Positions 40,205 to 48,205 of a stretch of 64,000 nucleotides of DNA are shown piece by piece (the stretch's first letter is position 1; each line of letters opens with the position of its first letter). A program made the translations under genes and the position numbers. The notes beneath the pieces were generated by a model. It had not been told where the DNA came from. It worked only from the letters and a program-made list of their open reading frames with translations, and made no database searches. Source of the DNA: Haloarcula pelagica (GTDB taxonomy: Archaea > Halobacteriota > Halobacteria > Halobacteriales > Haloarculaceae); NCBI RefSeq assembly GCF_030127105.1, contig NZ_CP126163.1, positions 124,001-188,000 on the forward strand. The letters run 5' to 3'.

Positions 40205-41591
40205 CAGTACTTCACAAAGCCGGTTAGTTGAGAGGTCTGCTTGCTGAAGGTGTGTCTAAGACCAAGCAAGCAGACGGTGAAATCCACGAGGACCAGCTCC
40301 TTAACTTCCTCGTCAACACGCTTGACGAGGAAGTCGATCTCGGTCTCGGCGCTAATGCTGAAATCGATGCTGAGGACATCTACGAGGTCCTCGTCGGCGC
40401 TTGCGCCGACGGGACCTCGATATCTGAACTCTGCGAGACCAGTGAAGATTCTCCTCATCAGAACACGATTCTGTACCACCTCCGCGAGAAGTTCGACCTA
40501 ACGTCGGTTGAACAAGTCGGGAACGCACTCCTGCAAAAGGACGTTCTAGAGGTTCTTCCTGAGCAGGTGGAGGTCGTCGCGGACCTCCACCTGCGGCCCT
40601 ACTACGGTGACGAGGACGAAACAGCTGGCCTCTATCACTCAGAAGCAAAGCGTGGAACCACTGCGTTCCACGCCTATGCGACACTCTACGCGCGTGTGAA
40701 GAATAAACGGTACACGCTGGCGGTGCGCCGTCTCATCGACGGCGACACCGCCAGCAGTGTCCTCGCCGAGTTTCTTGGTTTGCTTGACGGCCTTGACCTC
40801 AGCGTCAAGGCCGTCTATCTTGACCGAGAATTCTACGATAGCAAGTGTCTCACGCTGCTTCACGCACACAACTACGCGTACGTGATGCCGATCGTCCGAT
40901 GGGGAAAGACGATCAAGCAGGAACTCTCGAGAGGATGGAGCCGCATCATCCAACATGACCTGACAGGGAAACTCGACGGTCACAGCTGGACCGTCGAGTT
41001 TCCAGTCTACATCGACTGTACCTATCAAAACGGACGGTACGGCGAGCACGGAGTGGCGCGTCACGGCTACGCCGCTGACGCGCCGTTCCTTGACACACCG
41101 CGAGATGCTCGATACCACTACGCGAAACGCTTCGGTATCGAGGCCAGCTACCGACTCTCTGAACAAAGTATCGTGACGACCACAACGAAGAATCCGGTTG
41201 TACGGCTGCTGTACGTCGTGGTTAGCCTACTTTTGCAGAATGTGTGGCGGTATCTCCATTGGGAGTATGTGGCGACGCCCCGCCGTGGCGGGCGTCGCCT
41301 CTGGTCCTGGTCGTTCGAGGAGTTCATCAACATGTTGTGTCGGGCAGCGTGGACGGCCCTCGCGGTGCGTCGGGCCGTCCCCGCGAACCGGCCACCGGAC
41401 GACCGGTTCCACCGGTAATCACTGACCGAGGACGCTGCCTCGTGAGTGGCAACGCTGCCGCGTCGGCGGCTGATCGCCGCCGACACGGCAGCTCGGTCCT
41501 CGATTAGCGTTCATCGACCACTATCGACGACTCATCCCAATAGAACAGGTGACTCAAGTCAGGTCAACTGGCGATGCTTTGTGAGGTACTG
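40205..41591 (+). mobile_element. ISH3-family element, complete (1387 bp)
   Basis: Ends CAGTACTTCACAAAGC at 40205-40220 and the inverted GCTTTGTGAGGTACTG at 41576-41591 (one mismatch). A five-base target duplication AGGCT lies at 40200-40204 and 41592-41596, inside the IS5 transposase gene. Size and TSD match ISH3. Confidence 0.9.
40252..41418 (+). CDS. ISH3-family transposase
   Basis: 388 residues from GTG 40252; an in-frame TTG at 40228 is possible. It has the ISH3 plan: N-terminal helical part (GEIHEDQLLNFLVNTLDEEV), then VVADLHLRPYYGDEDE with the first catalytic Asp, AVYLDREFYDSKCLTLLHAH with the second, and a late EASYRLSEQSIVTTT with the Glu. The frame is intact, so the element is probably functional. 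Closely similar to the decayed copy at 62.4-63.8 kb. Confidence 0.9.
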   Translation: MSKTKQADGEIHEDQLLNFLVNTLDEEVDLGLGANAEIDAEDIYEVLVGACADGTSISELCETSEDSPHQNTILYHLREKFDLTSVEQVGNALLQKDVLEVLPEQVEVVADLHLRPYYGDEDETAGLYHSEAKRGTTAFHAYATLYARVKNKRYTLAVRRLIDGDTASSVLAEFLGLLDGLDLSVKAVYLDREFYDSKCLTLLHAHNYAYVMPIVRWGKTIKQELSRGWSRIIQHDLTGKLDGHSWTVEFPVYIDCTYQNGRYGEHGVARHGYAADAPFLDTPRDARYHYAKRFGIEASYRLSEQSIVTTTTKNPVVRLLYVVVSLLLQNVWRYLHWEYVATPRRGGRRLWSWSFEEFINMLCRAAWTALAVRRAVPANRPPDDRFHR

Positions 41592-41890
41592 AGGCTACGA
41601 TTGGATGGATTTACGCGAAAAACTCCGGGAAGAGGGCGTAAGACCGCTGATCAAACATCGTGAGTTCCGGCCCATCGATCACGCGCATAACGCGCGGATC
41701 GATGGGCCTCGATACCGCCAACGAGCGATGTGTGAGACCGTCTTCTCCACGATCAAGCGCACGCTCGGCGACGCCGTACGTGCGCGAACTTGGTACGGAG
41801 AATTTCGAGAACTCGTCTTGATGTGTGCGGTTCACAACATCAAGCAGTCGCTGAAACAGTGAAATCAAGCTACGTCTGGCGATTCACCAC

Positions 41891-41988
41891 GGCCGTCCTC
41901 GTGGATTTCACCGTCTGCTTGCTGCTGTTTGCTAGGCACATTCGCAGCAAGCAGACGTTCTAACTAACCGGCTTTGTGAGGTACTGAT
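41891..41988 (-). repeat. ISH3 left-end remnant, inverted
   Basis: The complement of this segment repeats the first ~100 bases of the intact ISH3 (shared TTCACAAAGCCGGTTAGTT and GCAAGCAGACGGTGAAATCC). It is the end of an older ISH3 copy cut by the IS5 insertion. Confidence 0.75.
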
Positions 41989-42063
41989 GCTACCTCCTAA
42001 CCTCGACATCGTTTCTTCGCGCATCACTAGTTTTTTGATTACCCACAAGCACATTTTCCGAGT

Positions 42064-42387
42064 ATGCTCTCCCTTAGCCCAATGGTTATCAAATGGCTTG
42101 CATGCGGTGCATTCACCATGTTCCTCGGTGGAATCATTAACTCCGGGTGGACGTGGTTGCTGGCTGGCTACAGCGAGCCGGTCTCAACAGTCTCCGATAA
42201 TGTCGTAGAGAACATGGTTGGAAATACGATTTTCCGAGTCGGTATCGCCATCTTCGGGGTCGGCGTACTTGCGACTGTGATGGCCCTACCTTCGTATCTC
42301 GGGGTTGTGGTTGGTGGGGTAATTCTGGTGGATGTGGGACGCTTGATTTACCAATTAAATACCCGGTCGTACTCACAACCGGTCTAA
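42064..42387 (+). CDS. Small membrane protein (107 aa)
   Basis: MLSLSPMVIKWLACGAFTMF with hydrophobic segments at about 8-33, 56-76 and 78-95 (RVGIAIFGVGVLATVMALPS, YLGVVVGGVILVDVGRLIYQ). A start at the second Met (42082) is possible. Not recognised. It lies between the ISH3 remnant and the origin region. Confidence 0.6.
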   Translation: MLSLSPMVIKWLACGAFTMFLGGIINSGWTWLLAGYSEPVSTVSDNVVENMVGNTIFRVGIAIFGVGVLATVMALPSYLGVVVGGVILVDVGRLIYQLNTRSYSQPV

Positions 42388-42765
42388 TACAGAACCGCGT
42401 CAAGGACAAAGCGCGAGAGGCTGGCATTCCGGCCAAATACGTCCGACGGGAGTACACGAGTACAGACCCACGATCCACCGTGAAACGAACGAGAAACACT
42501 CGCAAATGACTCTCTCGGCGGTCCATGGGTGGACCCCCTACCAGCGATAGCTGCACTTAGCTGGTATTCCCCATGTGTGGGTAGCCGCACCGTTCACGAC
42601 GCGGAGGTTCTCACAGGCGGAACAGGCCGGGTGTCTTGGGGCTAAGCAGCATCCGGGATGAAACGCTCATTACTCGGCTTCTTTCACACGGACCAGTTAG
42701 CAGGACTGTTCAAACTTACTACCTATTGAGAGTTCTAACAAGGCTGAATTACCCTACACCCACAC
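42388..42765. other. Decayed sequence, possibly IS200/IS605 remnant
   Basis: The plus frame at 42394-42508 reads NRVKDKAREAGIPAKYVRRE, resembling the segment before the zinc finger of TnpB. The end (GGGTGTCTTGGGGCTAAGCAG, 42632-42652 region) resembles GAGTGTCTTGGGACTCCC at about 60329. No intact gene. Confidence 0.35.
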
Positions 42766-43097
42766 ACCACCGTGCAAGTGTTCCTAGGTGAAGAGATGGA
42801 GTAGGTGTTCTTGAATTGCTTTGGTCCACACACGCATACACGCAATAGATGGTATCCTCAGACAAATTTACAAGTTTCGTTGAGTAACTACTACACTACC
42901 ACTAGTCGTTAATAAATATTTTATTGTATAGGTGAAATAGGCCTCTAATAGTATATTTCGCACTTATCTGTTTATACAACTCCGTCATTTAGCTATTTGA
43001 CCCCTCTCACTTGTTATCACCAAGAACACTTGCACGGTGGTGTGTGTATGTTCCCTCGATCCGACTCAACGAGAACACTTGAAACACATGCAGGGTA
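42766..43097. other. Probable replication origin: inverted repeats flanking an AT-rich core
   Basis: ACACACCACCGTGCAAGTGTT at 42766 (inverted) faces AACACTTGCACGGTGGTGTG at 43025, with a strongly AT-rich stretch between (about 42890-43000, including TAATAAATATTTTATTGTA). A degenerate third copy (GAACACTTG...ATGCAGGGTAGTG) at about 43073-43100 runs into the orc gene start. Inverted Orc-binding repeats around an AT-rich unwinding element next to orc1/cdc6 is the standard haloarchaeal origin layout. Confidence 0.75.
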
Positions 43098-44468
43098 GTG
43101 GATGATTTTATTACTGAAGATGGGGAAGTGGGAAGTAAGATGGTACAGACGGACGAGAATCCGTTCGAGGGAAAAGATCCGATCTTCAAGGCGAAACAAC
43201 CACTCAAAAAGGACAGCTTTGACCCTGATACAATCTTCCACCGTGACGAAGAGATAAACCACTACGTTAATTCCCTCCAAGATGTCGTTGTCGGTCATGA
43301 TCCTAACAATGTGTTCGTGTATGGTCCGACAGGTGTCGGAAAAACAGCTGTAACCAAGTGGGTTCGAGACAAACTGCTTGAAAAAGCGAGTGAGCAGGAT
43401 GTTCCCCTCAAAATTGTCGGCCCGGTCAACTGCCGCAACTACAAATCATCCTATCGGCTTGTCAGTCGGCTTGTCAATGAGTTTCGGGAACCAGGAGACA
43501 AGCTCCCGAAAAGTGGATACAGCACGGATACCGTCTTTGAGTTCCTTTACGAGGAGATTGAATCTGTTGGCGGGAACGTTCTGATTATCCTTGATGAAAT
43601 TGACAACATCCCTCCTGATGCCCGGAACGATTTCCTTTACGACCTTCCAAGAGCAGAAGCAAGTGAGAACGCAGCAATCGACCAAGCTCGAATTGGTCTC
43701 ATCGGTATCTCGAACGATCTGAAGTTCGTTGACTCTCTTGAACCGAAAGTGAAGAGTACTTTGGGGGAGCGGGAAATCAAATTTGGGCCATACGATGCAA
43801 ATGAACTTCGTGATATCCTCGGTTATTATGCGGATCTCTCGTTCCATAACGACGTTCTCAGCACTGAAGTGGTTCCACTCGCGGCAGCGTTCACTGCTCA
43901 GGAGCGTGGGGATGTTCGGCAAGGTCTGAAAATTCTCGAAAAAGCTGGTGAATACGCCCGAATGGACGGGTCAACAGTCGTCACAGAAGACTACACTCGC
44001 CGTGCGACTGAATCGATTGAGACTGATGAGATACTCGACTGTTTCAAGAATGATCTTACCCGCCAACAAGCACTGACTTATATTGCCACAACACTTGCGA
44101 TTATCGAGCCAGAACACGACGCACGGACGAAACGGATCTACAGTCTCTATTCGTCGATTGCTGAAGCGGCCGATAGCAAGGTCCGCTCGGAGCGGAAAAT
44201 CTACGAGTTCCTTGACCAGCTGTCGATGCAAGGATTCGTTCGGTCTGAAGACCGCAACCTAGGCAGAGGTGGTGGGCGACGGTTCGTATACCAGGTGACT
44301 GACGATCCTGTTGATATCATTAATGCCGTCGTCAAGTCAGATTACAGTGGGGCGCTCCCAAACAATGTCTGGAATATCTTGAAACACCACAAAGAAGACG
44401 AGTCGACATCGTTCGAAGCACCTGACCCGGACGACAAAAAACAGCAGCAGATATGGCAGTTCACGTAG
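43098..44468 (+). CDS. Orc1/Cdc6-family replication initiator
   Basis: 456 residues from GTG 43098; ATG at 43140 (MVQTDENPFEGKDPIFKAKQ) is an alternative that clears the repeat. AAA+ motifs: Walker A GPTGVGKTAVTKW, Walker B NVLIILDEIDNIP, sensor 1 IGLIGISNDLKF, sensor 2 in the GDVRQGLKILEKAGEYAR region. The C-terminal winged helix (about 330-420) includes DSKVRSERKIYEFLDQLSMQ and GRRFVYQVTDDP. It binds origin repeats and loads the replicative helicase. Its repeats on both sides suggest it serves this origin. Confidence 0.92.
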   Translation: MDDFITEDGEVGSKMVQTDENPFEGKDPIFKAKQPLKKDSFDPDTIFHRDEEINHYVNSLQDVVVGHDPNNVFVYGPTGVGKTAVTKWVRDKLLEKASEQDVPLKIVGPVNCRNYKSSYRLVSRLVNEFREPGDKLPKSGYSTDTVFEFLYEEIESVGGNVLIILDEIDNIPPDARNDFLYDLPRAEASENAAIDQARIGLIGISNDLKFVDSLEPKVKSTLGEREIKFGPYDANELRDILGYYADLSFHNDVLSTEVVPLAAAFTAQERGDVRQGLKILEKAGEYARMDGSTVVTEDYTRRATESIETDEILDCFKNDLTRQQALTYIATTLAIIEPEHDARTKRIYSLYSSIAEAADSKVRSERKIYEFLDQLSMQGFVRSEDRNLGRGGGRRFVYQVTDDPVDIINAVVKSDYSGALPNNVWNILKHHKEDESTSFEAPDPDDKKQQQIWQFT

Positions 44469-44469
44469 C

Positions 44470-44653
44470 AAAGTCAACGACCCCACCCTACTTCGCTCAG
44501 TCTGATGACTTCGCTCGTTGAGGGTGGGGCTTGTCCGTGTCCTCGTCCTCGAACCCGGTCCGGGTGGGCGGTAAATCCGCCACTCGGCGTCACCGTTCCA
44601 GACTTCAGGGCAAGTTGACTGTTGCCCGTCCGCTGAGACGACTGTTGAACCTC
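44470..44653 (-). repeat. Inverted remnant of a tnpB 3' end
   Basis: The complement matches 47536-47725, the 3' end of the intact tnpB gene and its element end (shared CAACAGTCGTCTC.GCGGACGG, CAAGCCCCAC.CTCAACGAGC). It lies between orc and the downstream repeats. Confidence 0.75.
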
Positions 44654-44657
44654 TGTA

Positions 44658-44717
44658 ACACTTGCAGGGTGGTGTAGGTCTGAGTGTATGCATCGAACAC
44701 TTGCAAGGTGGTGTGTA
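44658..44717 (+). repeat. Two direct Orc-type repeats downstream of orc
   Basis: AACACTTGCAGGGTGGTGTA (44660) and AACACTTGCAAGGTGGTGTG (44697) with spacer GGTC.GAGTGTATGCATCG. The same pair with nearly the same spacer is repeated at 45127-45186. Confidence 0.8.
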
Positions 44718-44833
44718 CAGCTGTGTGATTAAGACCAATCGATCTTGCGCAGGAGGATGAAGAAAATTGTGCCACAGAGCACGTATAGGTGTCTCTCCGA
44801 TTCACGCCAGTTCAGCCCCAACGGAGGCGTTGT

Positions 44834-44932
44834 ATGTACCTCGGCATCAACACCCACAAACGGTATTCGCAGGTTGCCGTCGTACGCGACGGTGGCTCTC
44901 GCCCCATCGAGGAATATCGAAAGACAAGCTAA
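44834..44932 (+). pseudogene. IS110-type transposase N-terminal remnant
   Basis: MYLGINTHKRYSQVAVVRDG followed by GSRPIEEYRKTS and a stop. The 'Y.GI.THK.YSQVAV' start matches the N-terminal catalytic Asp region of IS110-family DEDD transposases, here with Asp to Asn. The sequence that follows to about 45067 (AFQLRCELYRKPGDEALKHA) is another fragment that I cannot assign firmly. Confidence 0.55.
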
Positions 44933-45067
44933 CACCGTATCTCAGAGCCTTTCAGCTCCGCTGCGAACTCTACAGAAAACCAGGTGACGAAGCGCTCAAA
45001 CATGCTCTCGACGCTGCCTTCTGGAAATCAACAGCGTGCTTCACAAGAGCGAAGACCAATTACTGGA

Positions 45068-45186
45068 CCAAAACACTTGCACAGTGGTGTGTCCGAGCGC
45101 AGACGTTGGAGAAGAGGTTAAAAAAGAACACTTGCAGGGTGGTGTAGGTCCGAGTGTATGCATCGAACACTTGCAAGGTGGTGTGT
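45068..45186 (+). repeat. Three Orc-type repeats
   Basis: AACACTTGCACAGTGGTGTG (45069), AACACTTGCAGGGTGGTGTA (45130) and AACACTTGCAAGGTGGTGTG (45167). The last two duplicate the 44658-44717 pair. Confidence 0.8.
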
Positions 45187-45345
45187 CCGCTTGACCCGCG
45201 TAACACGTCGAAGCGTTGCTTGACGTGTGGGTTTACCCACGACGACAACCCCAGCAAGAGTCGTTCGAGTGTCAGAAGTGTGGGTGTGAGAATCACGCAG
45301 ATTACGAATGCGTCTTCAGGCTCGGGAGGAAATCAATCTCCCACA
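45187..45345 (+). pseudogene. TnpB C-terminal remnant
   Basis: Read across a frameshift: NTSKRCLTCGFTHDDNP then QQESFECQKCGCENHADYE. These are the zinc finger (CxxC...CxxC) and RuvC-III region of a TnpB of the IS1341 type. Only this piece remains. Confidence 0.7.
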
Positions 45346-45965
45346 TCATGGTCGGACTCTTTATCTGTCAAAAGTCTGTAGTCAATGTAGCTATCTATTT
45401 CTGACCGAATAGACCGAGTAGCACCCGTTGTCACTCGTTCAAATATTTCGCCACTAAATAATGCTGTCAAGAAGTCAGCGACCATATCAGGATCTATATC
45501 TCTGAAATCACCAGATTCAATACCATTCTGCACGATTTCTTTTACCCTGTCACGAAAGATATTTTGCGATCTATCAATCTGCTCTCGGAATTTTTTGTCT
45601 TGCGCTGCTTGCATTCGCAACTCCGTCAATACAATTTCATAGTCTCGGGCTTGTTGCTCATTGTCCTGAGGGATGACTTGATCAAAGAGGCTCCGAAGTT
45701 GAGTTTCAGGGTCACCATCATCGGGAACAGGCATTCCGATCTGTACGAACCGCTCAAGTAAGTAGTCAAGAAGATCTAGTAGGACCTCATCTTTTCCATC
45801 ATAATGATAAAAAACCAGTCCTTCTGACTTGGGAAAATGCTCACTAATTCGGTCTATCGTGAGATCTGCATATCCGTGTTCGGCCAGAGCAGTGAATGTA
45901 GCTTTCAAGATTGCTGTCTTGGTCTCATCAGTTTTGTCGGCAAAGAGGGGGGTTCTATCTTCCAT
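45333..45965 (-). CDS. TetR-family transcriptional regulator
   Basis: 210 residues. The N-terminal HTH is typical: ETKTAILKATFTALAEHGYA, then DLTIDRISEHFPKSEGLVFY and HYDGKDEVLLDLLDYLLERF. The C-terminal helical domain would bind a ligand. AT-rich upstream region. Related in build to the TetR at 59287 (shared GYA.L.I.RI, Y.HYD.KD, EFREQ, G.FRDID). It may control the RND-type exporter at 52.8 kb, though IS debris lies between them. Confidence 0.85.
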   Translation of the reverse strand: MEDRTPLFADKTDETKTAILKATFTALAEHGYADLTIDRISEHFPKSEGLVFYHYDGKDEVLLDLLDYLLERFVQIGMPVPDDGDPETQLRSLFDQVIPQDNEQQARDYEIVLTELRMQAAQDKKFREQIDRSQNIFRDRVKEIVQNGIESGDFRDIDPDMVADFLTALFSGEIFERVTTGATRSIRSEIDSYIDYRLLTDKESDHDVGD

Positions 45966-46063
45966 ACTATTTGATTCCTATTGCGGTTAACTATGATTGT
46001 GCTCTCTGAAGTAACTGTTTACTATCTTGATTCAGCGAGAGAATTTACTGAATTGAGGGGGGT

Positions 46064-46376
46064 GAGTCCCCTTCCTCAACGAGTGACCGAAGGGAGCGAG
46101 TAGGGAGGATACAGCGCCACACAATTCCCAAACACATTCTCGAAACTCGGAGAAATCCCGCTCACCTTCTACCGTGACCTGCCTGACGACGCCGAAATCA
46201 AGACGGTCACAATTAAGCAGGAACCGACTGGGAAGTGGTACGCCAGACTCGGCATCAAAACGCCTAACGGCCCGCTGAGGAAGCCCGAGCATCCCGAACA
46301 CTGCGTCGGCATCAACTGAAGCGGTAGCGCGGAGTCCCCTTCCTCAAGGAGAGACCGGAGGGAGCGAGTAGGGAGG
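46064..46376. repeat. 45-base direct repeats flanking a tnpB fragment
   Basis: GAGTCCCCTTCCTCAACGAG...GTAGGGAGG at 46064-46108 and a near-identical copy at 46332-46376. Between them 46116-46319 encodes QFPNTFSKLGEIPLTFYRDL ... GKWYARLGIK, an internal TnpB piece. The repeat can fold (CCCCTTCCT...AGGGAGG) and probably is the 3' end/guide-RNA scaffold of an IS1341 element. Confidence 0.6.
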
Positions 46377-46443
46377 GGGAGGAGCGCGTTCGTATAGGTC
46401 ACAGAAACCAATTTATAAATAGCCACAGATCTACATTGAAACT

Positions 46444-47700
46444 GTGGCAGACGACTATGTGCGCCGGACAGCAATCACCCGCCTCTCGGTAGATAGCAAG
46501 CAACGCGAGCTGCTTGAGAAAACCATCTCTGAGTGGAAGCGTGGTTGCCAACTCGCCACGGATATGGCGTGGGGCAAATGCAACGCCAAGAGCGACGTAC
46601 AACCCCTCGCCTACGACGACGTGCGCGAGCACACCGACCTCGGGAGTCAGCACGCGATTCTCGCCACCCACCAAGCCGCCCAAGCCATCACCGGCTGTAT
46701 CGAACGCCGGTCTAACGGCGAGAAGGTCAGCAAGCCCACCTTCACCGCACCGACAGTGAAGTACGACACCCGGACCATGACGCTGTTTGATGATGATACC
46801 GTGTCGCTCTCCACAACGGAGAGTCGCGTCCGGTGTGACCTTGCTCTCCCTGACGCCGACGACGGCTACCAACGACAGTACCTCGACTCTGACGAATGGA
46901 GCGTTACGGAAAGTACACTCACCGCCCGCGACGGCAACTACTTTTTACACATCGGCTTCCGCCGACACAAGACCGACACCGAACGGAACACCGCCGAGGA
47001 CGGAACGGTTCTCGGGGTTGACCTCGGTATCGAAAACCTTGCCGTCACCAGTACCGCCTCCTTCGTCAGCGGGCGGGAGTTGACCCACGACCTCCGCGAG
47101 TTCGAGAAGGTACGCGCCGGACTCCAACAGACAGGCACGCGAAGCGCCCACCGGACACTCGAACAATCGAGTGGCAGCGAACTACGGTACATCCGTGACG
47201 TACTACACCGAGCGTCGAACGCCATTGTAGACGAAGCACTCCGATACGAGTGTGACGTGATTGTATTCGAGGATTTAACTCATATTCGCGAGCGCACGGG
47301 TGCGTCGTGGGGCCACAAGTGGGCGTTCCGAACGCTGTACGAACAAGTCGAGTACAAAGCCGAAGCGGAAGGCATTTCGGTGAAACAAGTGGGTTCGGCG
47401 TACACGTCCAAGCGGTGCGCCGAGTGTGGATTCACGGCAGGGGAGAATCGCCCGACTCGCACCGACTTCCAGTGCGTGAAATGCGGGTCGGAAGCGAACG
47501 CAGACTACAACGCGGCGAAGAACATTGGTATGCGGTACGTCCGCCGAGGCCAACAGTCGTCTCGGCGGACGGGCAACAGTCAACTTGCCCTAAAGTCTGG
47601 AACGGTGACGTCGAGTGGCGGCTTTACGGCCCACCCTGTCGGGTTCGAGATGGAGGACACGGACAAGCCCCACTCTCAACGAGCGAAGTCGTCAGACTGA
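46444..47700 (+). CDS. tnpB: TnpB-family RNA-guided nuclease (RuvC residues intact)
   Basis: 418 residues from GTG 46444 (VADDYVRRTAITRLSVDSKQ). RuvC-I Asp in VLGVDLGIENLAV, RuvC-II Glu in DVIVFEDLTHIRERTGASWG, zinc finger CAECGFTAGENRPTRTDFQC with KCGSEAN, and RuvC-III Asp in NADYNAAKNIG. Of the three full tnpB genes in this window only this one keeps the catalytic Glu. There is no tnpA. The element ends near 47725 and cuts the adjoining minus-strand membrane gene. Confidence 0.9.
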   Translation: MADDYVRRTAITRLSVDSKQRELLEKTISEWKRGCQLATDMAWGKCNAKSDVQPLAYDDVREHTDLGSQHAILATHQAAQAITGCIERRSNGEKVSKPTFTAPTVKYDTRTMTLFDDDTVSLSTTESRVRCDLALPDADDGYQRQYLDSDEWSVTESTLTARDGNYFLHIGFRRHKTDTERNTAEDGTVLGVDLGIENLAVTSTASFVSGRELTHDLREFEKVRAGLQQTGTRSAHRTLEQSSGSELRYIRDVLHRASNAIVDEALRYECDVIVFEDLTHIRERTGASWGHKWAFRTLYEQVEYKAEAEGISVKQVGSAYTSKRCAECGFTAGENRPTRTDFQCVKCGSEANADYNAAKNIGMRYVRRGQQSSRRTGNSQLALKSGTVTSSGGFTAHPVGFEMEDTDKPHSQRAKSSD

Positions 47701-47723
47701 GTGAAGTAGGGTGGGGTAGTTGA

Positions 47724-48022
47724 CCCACGGCGATTGAGGGCATCGGGAGCATGTTGATACTGTCCGTTTCGAGAAGCCGTTTGGCCAAAATGATCACACC
47801 CGCGAAAACAATGATTGACGGATAGGATCGAAACAGGCGAACGGACCAGACTAACGAATCCAGGACGTTTCGACGAATTGTGGATATCTCGATATTACGG
47901 CAATCAAGACATCCACAGCCATCAACATCGTCTTGGGTCTTGATCGTCGGTACCACGTCATCCGTAGTTGTGTCGCCGGCAGTAGAAGCTCTTCGGACCG
48001 ATGTGTCGGTATGTTCACTCAT
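47724..48022 (-). pseudogene. Membrane protein gene (DUF7847-like) truncated by a tnpB element
   Basis: MSEHTDTSVRRASTAGDTTT, a Cys pair (VDGCGCLDCRNIEIS) and one hydrophobic segment (SYPSIIVFAGVIILAKRLLE) are followed by the end of the tnpB element, after which the frame is foreign. The start overlaps the stop of the HTH gene (48019), so the two were an operon. Confidence 0.7.
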
Positions 48023-48205
48023 TCGGCAGTAACGAACTGGGAGATAGATTTGCCGGCGGCAAGCAGGATCGACGGTGGACCAAGCAGTGAGGCGAAGGAT
48101 TTGAACGCACGTTTGAGACTTGGCCGATCGTCGTCGGTGCCGAGAAAGAGCAGTATCGGATCTTCAGAAACGACGTAGACGCTCATTTCCTGGCCTTTCT
48201 CCGAG

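Larger units (their letters stand above)
39645..41862 (+). pseudogene. IS5-family transposase, frameshifted and split
   Basis: 5' part: MSKISRFTSKAVQLAKNAVG, a frameshift near 39735, then VVSLHCLRVYLEKSYREALD up to AIDATFFDRENASKHYCRR and a further shift near 40185. The 3' part after ISH3 resumes as YDWMDLREKLREEGVRPLIK and ends CAVHNIKQSLKQ. At least two frameshifts besides the insertion make it inactive. Confidence 0.8.
39573..41890 (+). mobile_element. Decayed IS5-family element interrupted by ISH3
   Basis: TGGTGAATCG at 39573 and its inverted partner CGATTCACCA at 41881-41890 are the outer ends. Removing the ISH3 insert leaves about 925 bp, normal for IS5. The right end abuts an older ISH3 remnant. 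Confidence 0.65.

Noticed and set aside
39903-40247. Plus-strand frame spanning the IS5/ISH3 junction as a gene
   Set aside because: It is an out-of-frame reading of the IS5 transposase running into the ISH3 end.
42766-45186. AACACTTGCA repeats as a CRISPR array
   Set aside because: Irregular spacing, both orientations, duplicated spacers, no cas genes, and clear association with orc1/cdc6.
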